Under the pieces are notes generated by a model. The model did not search any database. It saw only the letters and a list, made by a program, of their open reading frames with translations, and had not been told where the DNA came from. Shown piece by piece: positions 33,005 to 46,830 of a stretch of DNA of 64,000 bases; position 1 is the first letter of the stretch; each line of letters begins with the position of its first letter. This DNA is from Heloderma charlesbogerti (taxonomy: Eukaryota; Chordata; Lepidosauria; Squamata; Helodermatidae), in assembly GCA_026122225.1 (NCBI GenBank), contig JANEZZ010000520.1, forward strand, positions 2,108,001-2,172,000, given 5' to 3'. The translations under genes were made by a program, and so were the position numbers.

Positions 33005-34372
33005 AGCTGAACATTGTCAAAGGTTGAGATAGGATCATACTCTGGAGAGGTTTCTCCCTGGAATGGGCAGTGCCTGCAAACACGTGAGAGAGTGTCACAT
33101 GGGGACTTCCCATTCCATAAGCCCCAGCCCAGGGCCCTCTCCACCTCCATGTGTTCTCATCCAAATCTGCTCTTTCGAGAGTTCGTGCACAAGGGCTGGG
33201 GCATGCTCCCCAATGGAGCTGGTGGTCTTGGTCTCCATCACCAGGCTCATTTTGTCTGCTGTTTGGTCCCTGAATATATCCAAGCAAGAAAAGACAGCAG
33301 AGGCAGGTGCCCAGCCAGCAGCGCCAATGGAAGGAAGAGATGGCATCCCCAACCATGAATGCTTCTCGTTCCTTTCCCAGGGTCATGATGGGAGATTACC
33401 TGTACTGGAGGATTTCTTCCCCAAGTTGCGTTTTGCACATATTCAGCTCTTACTTGTTCAGTGGCAAGTATTGTTAAGCCAGGACTCATGCCCTCAGTTT
33501 CCAGAAATGCTATGTCCCTTCCTCACCTATGTGGGATGTTCTATCTTATTTCCACCTGCTGGATGCAATGACAATAGGAACACTGGGGAGATGCGAATGT
33601 GGCTGGAATACTTGTCCTATATTTGGCACTCAGCGTATGTTTTGAGAGCACCGACATGCAAAGCTGCAAGGCCAACTCCTGGGTTCTGATGTCATGGATA
33701 GGATACCAGCGAACACTGCCATTTCCACACCCTATCCCACCTGAGCTCTGCCTATTTAGTGTGCTTTTTTGCACAGTTCAGCAATGTTCATCGAATCAGA
33801 TCCATGCAAGCACAATGCTCACATTCCACGTACTAGGTGCACAATGAGTCGGGCAAGCTCGGGGATCCCCACTGACCCACCATTTTGTGGGCAACTATGG
33901 ATAAGCTTTTTGTGTAAATGGCCATTTTGCACAAAATGGCGGCAGTAAATAGCACCATTTACATAAAACTGCAGGCGTCAATCGTCTAACTGGTTCTGAC
34001 TGCAACCCAGAGCCAATTCACCGCCCTACTGACATTGGAACCACCAGCCTCCACTGGGTGTATGACTGGTGGTGGTAACAGTAGCAAGCAGCGGCAGTGT
34101 GGCGCATGGACTCCGATGACAGCAGGGGCACCCAGCACTGGCCAGGGACCCCAGGGGTATCAGGGATGGTGACGGGGCCTTCTAAGCCCCTGGGCCCTTG
34201 GCAGGTGCCCAACCATGACAACCCGATGCCAGCTCTGTGTCCAGCTATATCTCCGGGTGTATTAATCTATTTGGATTGAGGGGGATATGTGGGCTCTCTC
34301 TCTCACACAGAAAGTATATTCCCAAAGTTCAGTATATTCCCAAATGTTTTGCAGAACCATGACAAATGTCAC
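33005..34372. other. Non-coding stretch
   Basis: A small palindromic patch around 33918-33942 (ATGGCCATTTTGCACAAAAT) is the only structure noticed. If the candidate exons at 34373-34423 and 35777-35890 are real, the 5' part of this stretch on the minus strand is their 3'UTR. I see no convincing polyadenylation signal. Confidence 0.35.
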
Positions 34373-34423
34373 TCAGGTGACATGGTGCACAGCAAGGAGT
34401 TTCTTGGCTTGCTTATCCAACTC
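34373..34423 (-). CDS. Candidate terminal coding exon, unrecognised gene
   Basis: On the minus strand a strong acceptor (a pyrimidine-rich run ending CTTTTTAG) is followed by 16 codons reading ELDKQAKKLLAVHHVT and a TGA stop at 34375-34373. The exon begins in phase 0, matching the phase 0 end of the candidate exon at 35777-35890. The peptide is short, charged and helical in character. I do not recognise the protein. It could be the last exon of a gene sharing the promoter at 40.65-41.26 kb with POLR2L. In mammals POLR2L is head to head with TSPAN4, but this peptide is not TSPAN4. It may also be chance. Confidence 0.4.
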   Translation of the reverse strand, partial: ELDKQAKKLLAVHHVT

Positions 34424-34681
34424 CTAAAAAGAAAAATAAGATGAGAAATCTTTATTCCCAGACATTTGCCCTAGGTACTGCAGGACCTTTTTATCAATAC
34501 AATAGCCCAACATTAACTAGACCGACTAGACTCGAGGAAATGAATCAAGACTGGTGCATGCAAGTCTTGAATGTTAATGGCTGCATGACTTACAAACAAC
34601 ATGAATAATTGTGAAGAGCTGACCTTAAAGAGGCACTCGGGTTGAATGCGCAAGTAATGAGGGTGCCCTTTTTTTCCTTGC

Positions 34682-34740
34682 TTTTCTATACCGCCCAATA
34701 GCTGAAGCTCTCTGGGCGGTTCACAACTTTTTTTTTTTTT
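34682..34740 (-). repeat. LINE 3' fragment (ACCGCCCAATAGC...CTCTGGGCGGTTCACAA type)
   Basis: The segment ending CTCTGGGCGGTTCACAAC is a very frequent reptile LINE 3'UTR motif, here on the minus strand and followed by a T-run. Only about 60 bases remain. Confidence 0.55.
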
Positions 34741-35519
34741 AAGAGGTTTTAAATTTTTATTTAAAAAGCGGAGATTGGGGAGCATCCAAAGTAGGTCATA
34801 AAGAAGAAAAACAGGTTCTCAGGATGCAGAATAGTTCATTAACAAAAAGCTCAGTGCGTTTCAGCCTATCCCTTATTTTGAGATCTTCTTCAGGGAGGTA
34901 GAGAAAAATGTCTGCAGAGTGTCCCACAGTAAAAGGCTTGTCTCCTGTATTATTCTACTGGGTCGCCAGTAACTCATTTGCAAGGTCCTGCTCCTTTAAA
35001 ACTAGGATGGCACACTTAGGGGCTGCTCCAGACAATGGAAGTGTAGTTTGCAGCATAAACCCTTTGCTCTATGGATCCCAGCTTAAAAAGACAACCCTGT
35101 GCTTTTAACAGCAGCCCAATATGCAGGCATTGGCAGTCAAATAAAATTAAACTGGGGAATAAAGCTGGCCCATGAGAAAAGCTGGCCAATTCTACTTTAC
35201 AAGGGCTTCTTGCAGCGTTCTGAATAGCCACTTGCTTGGTCACACAACTCTCAGGTAGAAATGTTTTTCTTACGACCCCCCCCCCCCAAATATGACTCAT
35301 AAAGCAAGTGGATCACTATGTTGCAACAGAATTTGCAGGTGCTGGGTCCTCAACCTGGATTGGGCCCATAAAAGGGGGGAGGTTTAAAGCCCCCCATGCT
35401 AGGGGACCCTGCGCCTAATCTAGAGTTTAAAAAAAAAAAAAAACATTCAAATGTAATATCTGTTTTGGCCCTGATATATATCAGACTTTTGTGGACTGCT
35501 TTGCAAATCTGACTTACAG
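34741..35519. other. Non-coding stretch
   Basis: A C-run of ten or so bases at 35277-35287 and an A-run at 35430-35443. No gene is recognised. Confidence 0.4.
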
Positions 35520-35688
35520 ACCAATCCTGTACACATCTACTCAGGCGTAAGTTCCACTAAGTTCAATGTGGCTTGCTCCCACATACACATGCACAGGAAT
35601 GCAGCCTTAGGCTGCAATCCTATGGAGGTTTAGACAGAGAAAAGGCCTACAACTCCCAGCATGCTACAACTCCATAGGATTGCGGCCT
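35520..35688. repeat. Adjacent family C and family B MITEs
   Basis: A family C copy (about 35520-35607, starting CAGACCAATCC and ending GCAGCC) is followed by TTA and then a family B copy (about 35611-35688, GGCTGCAATCCTATGG to CCATAGGATTGCGGCC), followed by TTA. TTA also precedes the first copy. The shared TTA at every boundary supports a 3-bp TTA target duplication. Confidence 0.7.
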
Positions 35689-35776
35689 TAATGTACTTAA
35701 TTAGGACTGCAGCCTTAATGTACTATCACACTTAATGAAATCGAATCTGATTCTAATGAATCAGATGTTTACATAC

Positions 35777-35890
35777 CTGTTTCTTTACTCCAGCTCCCAT
35801 TCCTTTGGTAGCTTCAGTAAAGTACTGAACATCAGGAGTACCCACACAGAGATTCCATTTAACTTCTCTTATTTTCCCCCTGGCTTCTTC
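35777..35890 (-). CDS. Candidate internal coding exon, unrecognised gene
   Basis: On the minus strand 38 codons are open between an acceptor-like GTGTGTTAG and a good donor (CAG/GTATGT, intron starting at 35776). The peptide includes KIREVKWNLCVGTPDVQYF and later TEATKGMGAGVKKQ. Exon length is a multiple of three and the donor is in phase 0, as is the downstream acceptor at 34424. The acceptor is weak in pyrimidines; an alternative start is after GATGTTCAG. I could not assign the protein. The composition and the matched splice phases are what suggest a real exon. Confidence 0.4.
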
Positions 35891-36003
35891 CTAACACACC
35901 CTTCATGCTGAGATAAGCATTGCAGCTATCCCATGAACAAGGGATTACAGAAGAAGCTGCACTTTGAGAAGAGGCACTGTACCAAACTCTTTCTTTCTAA
36001 CCA

Positions 36004-36085
36004 GTACTGGCCATGCTGGTAGGGGGATGATGGCAGTTTTAGTCCAACACATTTGGAAGCCACCAGATTGGAGAAGGCCGACTTA

Positions 36086-36086
<1 letters not shown>
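36004..36086. repeat. Palindromic MITE remnant
   Basis: ACTGGCCATGCTGGTAGGGG followed by GTCCAACACATTTGG and CCACCAGATTGGAGAAGGC, matching the right half of the 5887-6013 family. Confidence 0.6.

Positions 36087-36087
<1 letters not shown>

Positions 36088-36124
<37 letters not shown>
36088..36124. repeat. (CA)n microsatellite
   Basis: About 18 uninterrupted AC units. Confidence 0.95.
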
Positions 36125-36129
<5 letters not shown>

Positions 36130-36204
36130 GATCAAGGGAGAAATGAAAGAAAGGACTTGGATGGGTCAGGTACTTTCCATGTCTATTTCACCAATTGAGA
36201 AGAA

Positions 36205-36290
36205 GAGCCCTGCTGGATCAGACCAAATCCCTGTCTAGTCCAGCAACCTGCTTCCCACAGTGGCCAACCAGACATCTTTGGAAGTTATTA
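36205..36290 (+). repeat. Interspersed repeat piece (GCTGGATCAGACCAAA type)
   Basis: The segment GAGCCCTGCTGGATCAGACC followed by GTCTAGTCCAGCAACCTGC and CACAGTGGCCAACCAGA is a word set common in sauropsid genomes. I cannot assign the class. Confidence 0.45.
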
Positions 36291-36659
36291 CCACAACAAT
36301 GGGAAAAGGAGTACAGTTAGTACATACTTGGATTCCCTGGTCACTAAGGGCATATCACTAGTATAATGATGCACTCATAAAGGCGGCCTAGAAATAATTT
36401 TGAATAGATAATGTCCATCAAATGGCAGGCTGTGAGGAGAAGAGGAGTGGGCTAGGAAGCCTTGCACGAAGATTACCCTCCTCCTCGACCCTGCAGCCCT
36501 TCACACAAGGTAGACACGCACATCCTGGCAGGGAACCGCACCTGAGTAGCCTCCTCTGAACTCGGAGAGAAAAGGAATCCTCTCCCCACCCCCAGGCTTG
36601 ATCAAGGAAGGTAGGGATAAGAATCCTGTGAGCCTTCAGTGGTTATTGGACTCCAGTTC

Positions 36660-36905
36660 CCATCATCTATGATCCATTGTGATTGATTTATTACATTTAT
36701 ATCCCACCTTTTTTCCTCCTTAAGGAACCCCCAGTGGCATACATAATCCTCCTCCTCTCCATTTCCTCACAACAACCCTGTGAGGTAGGTTGGGCTGAGA
36801 GTCTGTGACTGGCCCAAGGTCACCCAGTTAGCTTCCATGGCCGAGTGGGGACTAGAACCCAAATCTCCCATTTCCCAGTCCGACACTCCAACCACTACAT
36901 CACAC
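36660..36905 (-). repeat. MIR-like tRNA-derived SINE
   Basis: Read on the minus strand, the head is a tRNA-like promoter (AGCTAGTGTGATGTAGTGG with an A box, then a degraded B box near 36860). It is followed by the core with GTGACCTTGGGCCAGTCAC and a 3' part with CAGGGTTGTTGTGAGG. About 245 bases. It is one of four MIR-like pieces in the window. Confidence 0.75.
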
Positions 36906-37016
36906 TAGCTCTTTTCCCACCCAGGATGCTAAACTCTCACCTTCCCTTCCCCTCTGAGGGAACTATGCATGCTGTTTTTAAAGTCTGTGGTAAATAAGTC
37001 ATGCAGTCCAATCCTA

Positions 37017-38564
<1,548 letters not shown>

Positions 38565-38636
38565 TATGCATGTTACTCAAAAGTAAACCCTACTGAGTTC
38601 AAGGGGATTTACTCCCAAGTAAGCCTTGCAGCCTTA

Positions 38637-39339
38637 CAATAAATATTTGCAGAGCAAGAATCAATAATACCACCAGTTTCAAATACCAAGCACACTCATG
38701 AGACACAACTGGGAAATCAAGAAACATGATAGTCCCTCGTTTGGTCTTTGCCTGAAGACACAGAAATAGCTTGATGAAGTGCAGAGCCTGACAACTTGCA
38801 AACCTAATATCCTATTCATTTGTCCTCTCTCCTCCCCCATCCCATGGTTTGTAACTCTCCCCCAAATAAAATGTTGCCATTGGACACAATCCTGCAAGCA
38901 TTACACACTAATCCTCCTGAAGCTGGAACATTTTGTCCTAAATACATTGGTCAATAAATAAATCTCACCCTTTTAAAGGCGACTCTTAAGTATATTCAGC
39001 ACATGTGGCCAGAGAGGAGACAGGCCAAAGTTACTCTAGAGAAGAAAAAACTAAACAGACCGCACCCATCCACTTCAGCCAAACTGAGAACTCCAGAAGA
39101 GTTCTACTATGTCGTAGGGCAACCAAGCAGACTATAATCCTCAAACTCCACCCTGCAGAGGAGTCCCATTAACTTGAATAGTATGACCCCAGAATAAGCC
39201 ATAACCGGATTTTAACCCAATTATTTCCTCTGGATAAACCAGTGTGTAATTAATTCCACTTTAAAGCCTTCGCAGAATTATGCACTGTTTTTTCAAAATC
39301 CACACTCTGATCAATTTTGCGGGCTTCCCCAAGGTGACC
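38637..39339. other. Non-coding stretch
   Basis: No coding feature or repeat recognised apart from short A-runs. Confidence 0.4.
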
Positions 39340-39495
39340 CAGGGCCAAATCTCCACCAGCTTGTAAAGCTTTCACTTGGGCCAGTCACCTCTCAACCTGA
39401 TCTACCTCACAAGATTGTTGTGAGAATAAAAGGAGGCCCTTACATGCCACTCTAAGCTCCTTGGCGGAAGAGTGGAATAAAAAAAGCAATAAACA
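39340..39495 (+). repeat. MIR-like SINE 3' half
   Basis: CACTTGGGCCAGTCACCTCT, then CCTACCTCACA-like CTACCTCACAAGATTGTTGTG and TAAGCTCCTTGGCGGAA, ending in an AATAAA-rich tail. It is the same family as 36660-36905 in the opposite orientation, without the tRNA head. Confidence 0.65.
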
Positions 39496-39529
39496 AGGCT
39501 TTGTTGTCTGATGTGCAGCCTGACCTTAT

Positions 39530-39592
39530 GCACGCAATTGTTCTCCCAAAAGCAAGTCGCGCTGAATTCAATGAGCGTTCCTAGGGTTGCAG
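39530..39592. repeat. Family C MITE fragment
   Basis: TTATGCACGCAATTGTTCTC followed by GCTGAATTCAATGAGCG and GGTTGCAGCCC. Decayed. Confidence 0.5.
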
Positions 39593-40649
39593 CCCTGCTT
39601 GGACGCAGGAGGTCCGCCGATCTCATTTAAAACGTCTATCTTTGCGTGCCTATCTATCGTCAGGCTTCGAAACCTAGACACGCTTATCGGGGAGTCAATC
39701 TCACTGACATCTGCGGAATTTACTTCCGAAGAATAAAAGCGCACACGCCGGATCGGGCTGCAGACGTGCCAGACCCGGAGCGGTGGAGATTTCTCCGAAT
39801 AAACGGAGCGGCCGCGGGTGCCACCCCCGAGAGCTTTGGAGGACATCGACTCTATAAAGACCTATATTGGGCAAGTTTTCGCGTGACACCAGCAGCCACA
39901 GGAGTCATCAAGTTAACACTCTCAAAAGGAAAGAGGGAAGAGCCCTTCCTCGGGTGATGAAAAACGTCTGGCCAGCGCAAGAGCGGTATTAGGGGAAAAC
40001 CAGGATGGATGAACGACCAAGAGCAGTTGCATTTTCTCCACGGCTCTGTCTCCATGTTAAAAAGAGGGGCTGTTGTTTTTTCTTTCCTCCCCCCGGGAGC
40101 GCATGTTTCCATTTGAAGTTCTCTCTCGTCGCTTTGCAGCAGCCTTTCCCCCAACCTGGCGCCCCCCAGACGCGTTGGACTGCAGTCCCCATCATCCCCA
40201 GCTGGGGGCCGGTCGGGGGAGAGGCTGCTTTAAAATATCTACCCGAGATTGCAATCGCCGTTTGAGACCAGCAAGTTTCAGGCATCTCCTCTCCAAACAC
40301 ACACACCAAAAACCGCTACTAACTTGAGCGGCTTGGGCAGAGCAACAAGAAATCGCCACAAGTCGCAGACCGGCTGTTTTCCGATGCAAAGCAGCAAAAC
40401 AGCAGACTGACAACGGGTCAGAGTGGCAAGGGACGAGGATCCCCATCTCTCGCCTACCACCCCCTTTTGCCATCTCTCGCCTAGATGCCCCCCCCTTTTT
40501 ATTTCCTTTCTTGCTCCCATCGGCAGGGGAAAAAACTTGACCGGGCTCAGCTGCAATAACACCACCAGTTGCACTTTCCAGCCTACACCACAAATCAACG
40601 TAGGGAAACGAGAACACCCGCTCCCCTTCTCCCCTTTTAAAAACTCTCC
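39593..40649. other. CpG-retaining non-coding stretch upstream of the promoter region
   Basis: CpG is frequent at 39640-39960 and again after 40100, so the area is probably hypomethylated or regulatory. A MITE remnant lies at about 40145-40210. Several ORFs of up to 155 codons exist on both strands but overlap each other and show no motif, as expected in GC-rich DNA. Confidence 0.4.
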
Positions 40650-41260
40650 ATCAGAAGAACTCCACCAACACGTGTCCGCAAAAGAGCGCCGTGGCAAAGC
40701 AACGCGAACACAGAGGGATACCTGACGCTCGCCCGCTGCTCCCAATGAACCGCTGGCTCCGGCTGCCTAAGCCCCGCGCTCTGCAACCCGAACGCCCCTG
40801 CCGCCACTCAGCGCCGCGCGCACGAGAATCGCAAAGCTCTCTCGCAGAACGCGGCTATCTTGAGCCAACCGCGACGCCGTACCTCTCGGAACGTACCACT
40901 CCGTAGGACTGGGGGTAAAAAAAAAAAAAACGAGCGCAAAAAGGAAGAGCACAATTTCCCAACCCGCCACGGATTAACGCTACTTTCCATGAGTACCTAC
41001 TGCTGCTATCTCCTAGCGCAGTGCAAGGCTAAAGTAGGCTGAGGAAGCCAGGAAACTCCCCCCCCCATTTTATGGTGTAGTACTGCCGGGAGGGAGAGGA
41101 GGGGGCGTGGCGGATGCAAAGCGTGGGGCGGCGGCGCCGCTCTACAGGGATTGGAGCGTGGCGCGCGCGGGGTTCGGTGAGCGCCCGTGAGGTAGGTATG
41201 TCAGCTGGGCGCGTAAATTGCCCTGACCCTTCCGCGTTGGAAGTGGGACGTGCCTGGCGC
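40650..41260. promoter_or_regulatory. CpG-rich, probably bidirectional promoter (POLR2L side +)
   Basis: The densest CpG segment of the window, with GCGCGCGCGG at 41161-41170. On the + side an inverted CCAAT box (GGGATTGG, about 41147-41154) precedes two donor-like sites, G/GTGAGC after 41176 and GAG/GTAGGT after 41191, that could end a non-coding first exon of POLR2L. On the minus side GCGTCAG/GTATCC (intron beginning at 40709) could end a first exon of a divergent gene. In mammals POLR2L shares a divergent promoter region with TSPAN4. No TSPAN4 exon is seen here. Confidence 0.5.
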
Positions 41261-41284
41261 TGCGCTTCAGTTTGGGTTTTCCTC

Positions 41285-41432
41285 TCTATCGGACACCTTG
41301 GATAGTATCCAATGTTAGTCCTACATAGAGTAAACCCGTTGAAATGAATGAGATTTAAGTTAGTCATGACTTACTTATGCCCCATTCATTTCAGTGGGTC
41401 TATTCTGTGTAGGACTAACGTTGGGTACAAGC
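41285..41432. repeat. Palindromic MITE related to family C
   Basis: GTATCCAATGTTAGTCCTAC at the left and GTAGGACTAACGTTGGGTAC at the right are inverted copies. The internal words GAGTAAACCCGTTGAAATGA and TTTCAGTGGGTCTATTC recall family C. It lies just inside POLR2L intron 1. Confidence 0.65.
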
Positions 41433-41519
41433 CCTTTTCTCCTCCAAAGACCTTTCCCTCTGTGTCAGACACCTTTTCACCTCAAAAAAAGGGGAGAGGT
41501 TGGCTAGCGTTGCTACTAA

Positions 41520-41851
41520 AAAGGTGTCCCCAACCAGTCGTGTCCGACTCTAGGGTGCGGTGCTCATCCCCGTTTCTAAGCCGAAGAGCCAGCGCTGTCC
41601 GAAGACGCTTCCGTGGTCATGTGGCCGGCAGGACTGAACACCGAGGTGCACGGAACGCTGTTACCTTTCCCGCCGAGGCGGTACCTATTTATCTACTTGC
41701 AATTTCTTGCTTTCGAACTGCTAGGTTGGCAGGAGCTGGGACTGAAGACGGGAGCTCAGTCCGTCACGCGGCACTCTGGTCTCGAACTGCTGTCCTGCCG
41801 ACCTTCCAGTGTGCAGTTCAACGTCTTAGCCACTAAGCCACTGCGGCCCTA
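41520..41851 (-). mobile_element. Sauria-type tRNA-derived SINE with BovB-like tail
   Basis: 332 bases on the minus strand, flanked by a 16-bp duplication (41504-41519 and 41852-41867, one mismatch). The tRNA-like head on the 41851 side reads GGCCGCAGTGGCTTAGTGG. The 3' tail contains GAGTCGGACACGACTGG, which matches the 3' end of BovB (the element at 26626 has the same GTCCGACTC word in its tail). This is the known squamate SINE that is mobilised by BovB proteins. Confidence 0.9.
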
Positions 41852-41942
41852 CTAGCATTGCTACTAACTAGCAGTAAATAATAATATTTACTTCTATTTA
41901 TAATAGTAAATAATATTTACTAACTAGCAGTAAATAATATTT

Positions 41943-42076
41943 ACTCCACTTCTCACGCACTCCTCCTTCAGGATGCAAAAGTATATTATTATTATTATTA
42001 ATATTAGCATTGCTACTAACTAGCAGTAAATAATATACTTTTGCACCCTGAAGGAGGAGTGCGTGAGAAGCGGAGT
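41943..42076. repeat. Inverted repeat with 48-bp arms
   Basis: Arms 41943-41990 and 42029-42076 are reverse complements with only two mismatches, separated by a 38-base AT-rich loop that contains an ATT repeat. Neighbouring ACTAACTAGCAGTAAATAAT occurs three times (about 41866, 41921 and 42015). Confidence 0.85.
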
Positions 42077-42090
42077 GAAACCACTTCCAC

Positions 42091-42764
42091 TAGGGATGTT
42101 AGAGAATTCCGCCACGGATCCCAGGGGGGCTGAATTCCAGTGAATTCAGCCCCCCGGAATCTGTGGCGGAATGGAGCAACCCGCCCCACCACCCCGCGAA
42201 AGCCCCGTGAAATGGAGCCTACCTGCTTGCGGCAGCGGCTCTGGCCGCTGCCAGGCTGGTGCAGACGAAAATGGTGTCCTGAGTGGGGGATGCCATTTGC
42301 GTCCCTATGGTAGCCCGTGATAGGCTACGTAAATATTTACATAGCCTATCACGGCTAAAGCAGACCCTATGCCATTTGCGTTTCCATTTTATCCGTGATA
42401 GGCTACGCAAATATTTACATAGCCTATGACGGCTAAAGCAGGAACGCAAATGGCGTAGGGGACACCATTTACGTCCCTGCTTTAGCCGTGATACGCTACA
42501 TAAATATTTATGTAGCCTATCACGGGGTACCCTAGGGACGCAAATGGCATCCTCCACTCAGGATGCCATTTGCATCCGCACCAGCCCGGCAGCAGCTGGA
42601 GGCCCCGCTGCGGGTTGGCCTGGCCAGCAGCTCCACGGCCTGGCCGGGCAGGATTCCGGGGGGGAGGAACGGATCGTTGAGGATTTCGGGGGGAGGGACG
42701 GAGCGCCTCCCCCCCACCGTGGATGTCCCTGGACGAAACCAGGTAAGTGTTTCGTACATCCCTC
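42091..42764. mobile_element. hAT-like non-autonomous transposon
   Basis: 674 bases with ends TAGGGATGT and ACATCCCTC and an 8-bp duplication differing at one base (ACTTCCAC at 42083-42090, ATTTCCAC at 42765-42772). Both features fit hAT elements. The inside has a repeated module: AGGCTAC(G)(T/C)AAATATTTACATAGCCTA (about 42311, 42399 and 42491) and GGACGCAAATGGC or its complement (about 42285, 42456 and 42536). Related module sequence lies inside the different hAT element at 47755-48176. No transposase. Confidence 0.7.
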
Positions 42765-42772
42765 ATTTCCAC

Positions 42773-44910
<2,138 letters not shown>

Positions 44911-45059
44911 TAATCTTGTGTTTACACAACTGTTTTAAGATAAGGACAAAACTATAATACAGCTTACAAAATCATATCTATAACAGCAATGTCTATATCA
45001 AACCTTAATGCTTAAAAGATAAAATCAGTCCAAGAGATGTACCCCCCAAAAATCATAGT

Positions 45060-45226
45060 AGAATTAAAGCAGCACTATGGGAAGTTCTTCAGATGCCTTT
45101 TGAAATAAAAGTGTTTAATTCTATGCCATCTCAAAAAAATAGGAGAGGTTGTTTGATGGGCCTTCTTAGGCAGAGTGTTCCACAATGAGAGCATTTCAAC
45201 CATAAAGGTCTTGCTTATCACTACCT
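45060..45226 (-). repeat. L2-like LINE 3' fragment
   Basis: CAGATGCCTTTTGAAATAAA, then CTTAGGCAGAGTGTTCCACA and ACCATAAAGGTCTTGCT match the 3' region of the L2 copies at 1-250 and 9080-9170 in the same orientation. Confidence 0.6.
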
Positions 45227-45234
45227 TTCTAGAA

Positions 45235-45372
45235 CAACGGTGGGAAATTTGTGGCCATCCAGATGTTGTGGGACTCCAATCTCCATCAGCTCCAGACATG
45301 CTGATGGAGATTATGGGATTATGGCAGTTGGAGTCCAACAACATCTGGAGAGCCACTGATTCCTCACCCCTG
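45235..45372. repeat. Palindromic hAT-type MITE with 8-bp duplication
   Basis: 138 bases, from CAACGGTGGGAAATTTG to CACCCCTG. Flanks TTCTAGAA (45227-45234) and TTCTAGAT (45373-45380) match at 7 of 8 bases. The interior is the palindromic GACTCCAATCTCCATCAGC / TTGGAGTCC family. Confidence 0.8.
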
Positions 45373-45657
45373 TTCTAGATTCATGAGGTAGTGTCAACTG
45401 AAACAGGACTTCAGCTTCTACAGGAGAAGGTATTCCCTAAACTACCCTGGATCAGGGTTATGTAGAAAATGAAGTAAGCTTAGACATTATGCACCCCAGT
45501 CAAAAACTACTAGTGTTATATAAAATATACTTTTGATGATTTTGAGACTAAGCAAGGATCTCTTCCTTAAAACTGAGTAAAAGATGCTTCCACAGAAGTA
45601 CCATCTTTATTCAAGAAGGATCCTGCATTGAAGACATTTTAAGCCATACCTTATCTT

Positions 45658-46018
45658 AGGGAGCAAACCTGTGGCCCCTAGACATATTCTGAGGGGCCAT
45701 AGGATAGTGGGAATTCTCTCCTCCAAGGTTGGAGACAGTGTTCTGACCTCAGAAGGGGGAGTTGGAGATCCACCCTCCTCCCCCTTGCAGCCAGCATGGA
45801 AAGAGCTGTGCTGGCTGGCCTCCAAGGTCAGAAAATCAACCTTGGAGAGGGGGGGGAAAGGAGGCATTCCCATGGACGGGGCGGGGAGGACACTAGAGAG
45901 GCCAGGATATGAGCAGTTCTGAGCCTCTTCCAGCCTCCTTCCCTCACCCTGTGAACCGCTGTCCCTAGAGTTTAGAGGCTTCTATCTCATGAGGGCACAA
46001 CCCATAGGACTGCGGCCT
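45658..46018. repeat. Family A element, decayed copy
   Basis: GGAGCAAACCTGTGGCCCC and AGACATATTCTGAGGGGCC, then CATAGGATAG match the left end of family A; the right end is GGGCACAACCCATAGGACTG. Confidence 0.55.
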
Positions 46019-46374
46019 TAGATATGGTTTGATGTAGATGGTTGAAGTCTGGTTAAACCAATCCCTTACTGCATTTGAAAAGTTATGAAAATGGGGGAAA
46101 CTTCCATAAACATGCTTGATTGGCAGATTTAACTTTGATTATATGTTGTTTGTATTTTTGCAGGTCATTTATTTTTTTGTCAGGGATTGAGAAGTGTTTG
46201 AGGAAGGAGGGTTAGGACTAATAGGAAACTGAGAACAGGTACAGACCTTACTGAAATGAATGTGCAACTGTCATTCCTTTGCCTGTGAAATGCAAATGCC
46301 AAATCTTGGGATGATACAGCCTAAAAAGCAGCCTAAGAATAATTTTAAATAAATAATAAAATAATTGTTCTATT

Positions 46375-46577
46375 GATCGGAACATCGGAAACTGCCTTAT
46401 ACTGAGGTCATACCATTGTTACATCTAGCCTGGTATTGTTGACACTGACTGACAGCAGCTCTCCAGGGTTTCAGACAGAATTTCTTTCCTAGCACTACCT
46501 GGAGAAGCTAGGGATTGAACCTGGGACCTTCTGCATGCAAAGCATGTGCTCTTACATTGCTGAGCTTCAGGGGTAAG
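46375..46577 (-). repeat. tRNA-Ala-like SINE
   Basis: Minus strand: a tRNA-like head with AAGCTCAGCAATGTAAGAGC (A box), CTTTGCATGCAGAAGG and a B box GGTTCAATCC (46512-46521). The body runs to GGCAGTTTCCGATG. A relative lies at 54545-54720. Confidence 0.75.
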
Positions 46578-46830
46578 TGCTTTCTTACCAATAAAGCATA
46601 CTGACAAAGTGAGAAGTGCATGTCAGACAAAGTTAGAACATTTCAATCTCTCCCGCAGAGGTAGAGCTGCTAGAACAGACAGTCCTTCAGCAGTTATATT
46701 CAAGCATCCTATCTTGCTGTGATTCAGCATTGCCATATGATATGGCAAAAAAAAAATCAATGAACCCATCTTTTGTATTTCAGTGTAATGCTTTCACAAA
46801 CACAGCTCTCTTGTATTTGTGCTGTTAAGA

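Noticed and set aside
36088..36124. CRISPR-like or regulatory repeat array
   Set aside because: A plain CA microsatellite. No CRISPR array is expected or seen in this eukaryotic DNA.
39568..40745. Several minus-strand ORFs of 90-155 codons near the promoter
   Set aside because: GC-rich DNA produces long chance ORFs on all frames; no motif, no splice signals supporting them, and some rely on non-ATG starts.
46375..46577. tRNA-Ala gene
   Set aside because: A and B boxes are present, but the cloverleaf is broken and a SINE body follows; a second copy at 54545-54720 confirms a repeat.
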